DNA from: Rhodococcus sp. 06-235-1A
GTDB taxonomy: Bacteria > Actinomycetota > Actinomycetes > Mycobacteriales > Mycobacteriaceae
Assembly: GCF_002258785.1 (NCBI RefSeq)
Contig: NZ_NOYI01000008.1
Span: forward strand, 186,001 to 250,000
Length of the DNA: 64,000 nt
Direction: 5' to 3'
Below are positions 61,646 to 64,000 of this stretch, piece after piece. Numbering within the stretch: the stretch's first letter is position 1; each line of letters opens with the position of its first letter. The notes beneath the pieces were generated by a model. The model was not told where the DNA came from, ran no database searches, and was given only the letters and a program-made list of their open reading frames with translations. Both the position numbers and the translations under genes were made by a program.

Positions 61646-62526
61646 CGTTCAGTGGCCTTTGCGGGGGTCAATGTCACGTCGAGTGGACAGGAGTGGAGCC
61701 TGCGGAGCGACCCATAGGCGCCGTGGGCAACAATCGCGGGGTGGAGTACGCCTCGAATGCAGACGATGGGACACGGATTGCGTACACGGTGGTGGGGTCC
61801 GGCCCACCGTTGTTGATCGTGCACGGCAGTTTTCTGACGCACACGATTTGGCGGACGTTCGGCTACGTGAAAGCGCTACGCGGGAGTCGACAGCTGATTC
61901 TGATCGACAGTCGCGGTCACGGCCGCAGCGAGAAGCCCCATTCTCCCGATGCCTATGCGATGGGCAACATCGTCGGCGATCTTCGCGCGGTGCTCGATGC
62001 AGTAGGCGCGCAGACAGTCGACTACCTCGGGTATTCGTTCGGGGCACGGGCCGGATTGGCGTTGACGGCGGCGGCTCCCGAGCGAGTGCGATCGCTTGCG
62101 GTCGGCGGAGGTAGTCACGGCGCTCAGGCAGGCGCGTTCGACCGCCTCTTCTTCCCCGGGTGCGCAGATGTGTTGGAGCAGAGCGGCATGGACGGGTTTC
62201 TCGAGGCGTGGAACAGCCACCGCATGTTCCCTATCGATCCAGGTACGCGAGCGGTGTTCTCCGCCAACGACGCTCAGGCCATGGCTGCGTACATCCGAGC
62301 CTGTGACGCCGATCTCGGCCTACCCGACGAGGTGTTGCAGGGATTGACCCAGCCGTCGCTGTTCTACGTCGGCGGCGAGGACCGCACGAGACTCGACGAC
62401 ACCCGAGCTGCCGCAGCGCTGGTTCCGAACTCCGAATTGCATGTCATCCGCGGATTCGATCATGCGACCACGATGGCCGCCTCCGCAGAAGTGCTGGATG
62501 TCCTCGAACGGTTCTGGGACAGGTGA
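61642..62526 (+). CDS. Alpha/beta hydrolase
   Basis: A 294-residue hydrolase. It has an oxyanion-region 'LLIVHGSFLTHTIW', nucleophile elbow 'GYSFGARAGL' and catalytic His in 'GFDHATTM'; the acid is probably the Asp in 'GGEDRTRLDD'. GTG 61642 overlaps the ABC-F stop (GTGA) and has GGAGGAG 5 nt upstream. GTG 61741 would give a more typical 261-residue protein, and the extra 33 residues look non-domain. Substrate unknown; pairing with the ABC-F gene suggests a drug- or signal-modifying role, which is inference. Confidence 0.8.
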   Translation: MTFSGLCGGQCHVEWTGVEPAERPIGAVGNNRGVEYASNADDGTRIAYTVVGSGPPLLIVHGSFLTHTIWRTFGYVKALRGSRQLILIDSRGHGRSEKPHSPDAYAMGNIVGDLRAVLDAVGAQTVDYLGYSFGARAGLALTAAAPERVRSLAVGGGSHGAQAGAFDRLFFPGCADVLEQSGMDGFLEAWNSHRMFPIDPGTRAVFSANDAQAMAAYIRACDADLGLPDEVLQGLTQPSLFYVGGEDRTRLDDTRAAAALVPNSELHVIRGFDHATTMAASAEVLDVLERFWDR

Positions 62527-62600
62527 CGTCAGCGTCCACTATTCGCCTCGAAAATCGGGATACCGGCTCGAACGGCACATAGTGGACAGCCACGTCACCT
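62521..62600. repeat. 54-nt palindromic intergenic element, copy B (terminator-like)
   Basis: The core at 62534-62587 begins GTCCACTATT and ends ACATAGTGGAC, with CGGGAT in the middle. It is exactly as long as copy A, with 34 of 54 positions identical by my count. Outer arms AGGTGACGT (62521-62529) and ACGTCACCT (62592-62600) extend the hairpin. It lies between convergent genes. Confidence 0.7.
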
Positions 62601-64000
62601 CTTCAGCGCGGGGAACTGGTCGTCGCGCCACTCGGTCTCGAGCGGCCCCACGGCAGCGTCCTCGCGGGCACGCAACTCCACTCGGCGGATCTTGCCGGAG
62701 ATCGTTTTCGGTAGCTCGAAGAACTCGATACGCCGAACCCGCAGGAACGGCGCCAGGTGCTCGCGTGCGTACTTCAGGATCTCGAATGCAGTGTCCTCGT
62801 TGGGTTCCCAGCCCGACGCCAATGCCACATACGCCTTGGGGACGGCCAGTCGCGTCTCGTCGGGAGCGGGCACCACTGCGGCCTCGGCAACTGCGGGGTG
62901 TTCGATGAGAACGCTTTCGAGCTCGAACGGGGAGATCTTGTAATCGGAGGCCTTGAACACGTCATCGGTACGGCCGACGTAGGTGATGTACCCCTCGGAG
63001 TCCCGCGATGCGACGTCGCCGGTGTGGTAGTAGCCGTCGGCCATGACAGCGGCGTTGCGCTCGGGGTCCCCGAGGTAGCCGGTCATCAGGTTGAACGGAT
63101 TCTGCGCCAGGTCGAGGCAGATCTCGCCCTCGTCGGCGAGTTCGCCGGTGGTGGGGTCGACGATCACCACCGGGACGCCCGGCAACGGCCTGCCCATCGA
63201 ACCGGACTTGAGCACCGCACCGGGCGTATTGGCCACCAGCGCAGTGGTTTCCGTCTGCCCGAATCCGTCGCGAATGTTCAGGCCCCACTCCCGCCGCACC
63301 GTGGAGATCACCTCGGGATTGAGTGGCTCACCGGCACCGATTGCCTCACGGAGTGAACCCCCGCCGCCGGCGAGGTCGGCTTGAATGAGCATGCGCCACA
63401 CTGTCGGTGGCGCACAGAACGTCGTCACCTCGGCGCGACGGATCTGCTCGAGCAACGCTTTCGCGTCGAACTTGCCGTAGTTGTAGATGAAGATGGTCGC
63501 CTCGGCGATCCATGGCGCGAAGAAGCAACTCCACGCGTGCTTGGCCCAGCCGGGCGAGCTGATGTTCAGGTGCACATCGCCCGGACGAAGCCCGAGGAAG
63601 TACATCGTGCTCAGATGCCCTACGGGATAGGAGATCTGAGTGTGTTCGACGAGCTTGGGCTTGCTGGTGGTGCCGGAGGTGAAGTACATCAGCAGGCGGT
63701 CGTCGGGCGCCGTGACGGACTCGAACGGCCGGGTCTCCACGGAACGAGCATCGGAGTAATCGAGCCAGCCGTCGTGTGCAGAGGTCGCGATACGCAGATA
63801 GTCGCCGGGGACGTCGTCGAATTTGTTTGCGTCCGAGGGGTTCACGATCACCGCGCGTGCATTGCCGCGCACCACCCGATCCGTCAGGTCCGCGGATCCG
63901 ATAGCGGTGGTGGTCGGCATCAGGACCGCGCCGAGCTTCATCACCGCGAGCATGGACTCCCACAGTTCCACCTGGTTGCCGAGCATCAGGATCACCGAGT
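62595..64000 (-). CDS. AMP-forming acyl-CoA synthetase, N-terminus beyond window
   Basis: The frame runs off the right edge; about 468 residues are visible. An AMP-binding P-loop 'YFTSGTTSKPKLVEHT' comes first, then the 'DGFGQTETTA' adenine-binding motif. The hinge region follows with 'YHTGDVASRDSEGY' and 'VGRTDDVFKASDYKISPFELE', and the C-terminal catalytic Lys lies in 'KTISGKIRRVELR'. Activates a carboxylic acid to acyl-AMP then acyl-CoA; chain length preference cannot be told. The last bases of the stop region overlap copy B of the palindromic element. Confidence 0.88.
   Translation of the reverse strand, partial: SVILMLGNQVELWESMLAVMKLGAVLMPTTTAIGSADLTDRVVRGNARAVIVNPSDANKFDDVPGDYLRIATSAHDGWLDYSDARSVETRPFESVTAPDDRLLMYFTSGTTSKPKLVEHTQISYPVGHLSTMYFLGLRPGDVHLNISSPGWAKHAWSCFFAPWIAEATIFIYNYGKFDAKALLEQIRRAEVTTFCAPPTVWRMLIQADLAGGGGSLREAIGAGEPLNPEVISTVRREWGLNIRDGFGQTETTALVANTPGAVLKSGSMGRPLPGVPVVIVDPTTGELADEGEICLDLAQNPFNLMTGYLGDPERNAAVMADGYYHTGDVASRDSEGYITYVGRTDDVFKASDYKISPFELESVLIEHPAVAEAAVVPAPDETRLAVPKAYVALASGWEPNEDTAFEILKYAREHLAPFLRVRRIEFFELPKTISGKIRRVELRAREDAAVGPLETEWRDDQFPALKR

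Noticed and set aside
1..64000. CRISPR arrays, tRNA/rRNA genes, insertion sequences, prophage or integrase genes
   Set aside because: Read for regularly spaced repeats, transposase or integrase motifs and tRNA-like ends; none was found. Decisive tools (tRNAscan, ISfinder, CRISPR search) were not available.

Overview
The window is a 64 kb piece of high-GC actinobacterial chromosome from a mycolic-acid-containing genus, most likely Rhodococcus or a close relative. The evidence is AftD, two MmpL3-type transporters, PgfA/TmaT-type envelope proteins, GTP-dependent PEPCK, a mycothiol-type ArsC and frequent GTG starts. No tRNA, rRNA, insertion sequence, prophage or CRISPR array was seen.

Positions 1-39,000 form a cell-envelope backbone. 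Its gene order matches, in inverted orientation and as I remember it, the Mycobacterium tuberculosis stretch Rv0204-Rv0236: aftD (cut by the left edge), a tmaT-like acyltransferase, pgfA (DUF3068), a multi-pass membrane protein, a GT4 glycosyltransferase, a methyltransferase, pckA, two P-loop GTPase-like proteins, trmB, a NYN-domain protein, mmpL3 and an AI-2E family transporter. Three things interrupt this order: a nitrogen module at 5.5-10.5 kb (tandem nitrilase, NCS1 permease, MarR regulator, AmiC-like sensor), a MOP-family flippase, and a second, tail-less mmpL3 copy directly behind the first. Next come a DUF2339 protein, a LiaF-like protein, a GT4, a two-component system and a class III adenylate cyclase.

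Positions 39,000-44,100 hold general physiology genes: YceI, DUF3054, NhaA behind a structured leader, a serine hydrolase and an APC permease. Positions 44,116-48,391 are a compact arsenic operon (arsR-acr3-arsC-flavoprotein-flavoprotein) with a leaderless, operator-overlapped promoter. Then come a TauE/SafE permease and a tandem pair of lipoprotein-type penicillin-binding proteins, one of which has lost all three catalytic motifs. An MFS exporter follows.

Positions 54,461-62,526 form a same-strand block: a SARP/LAL-type ATPase regulator, an FAD oxidoreductase, a ribbon-helix-helix-like protein behind an AT-rich palindrome, an ABC-F protein whose leader looks like a translational attenuator, and an alpha/beta hydrolase. 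The window ends inside an acyl-CoA synthetase.

Non-coding signals recur. Many genes appear leaderless, with a TANNNT box 6-8 nt before the start codon. Two divergent gene pairs share one symmetric -10 region. A 54-nt palindromic element occurs twice at convergent gene ends. These signals, the ABC-F leader and the degenerate enzyme domains are the most promising leads.
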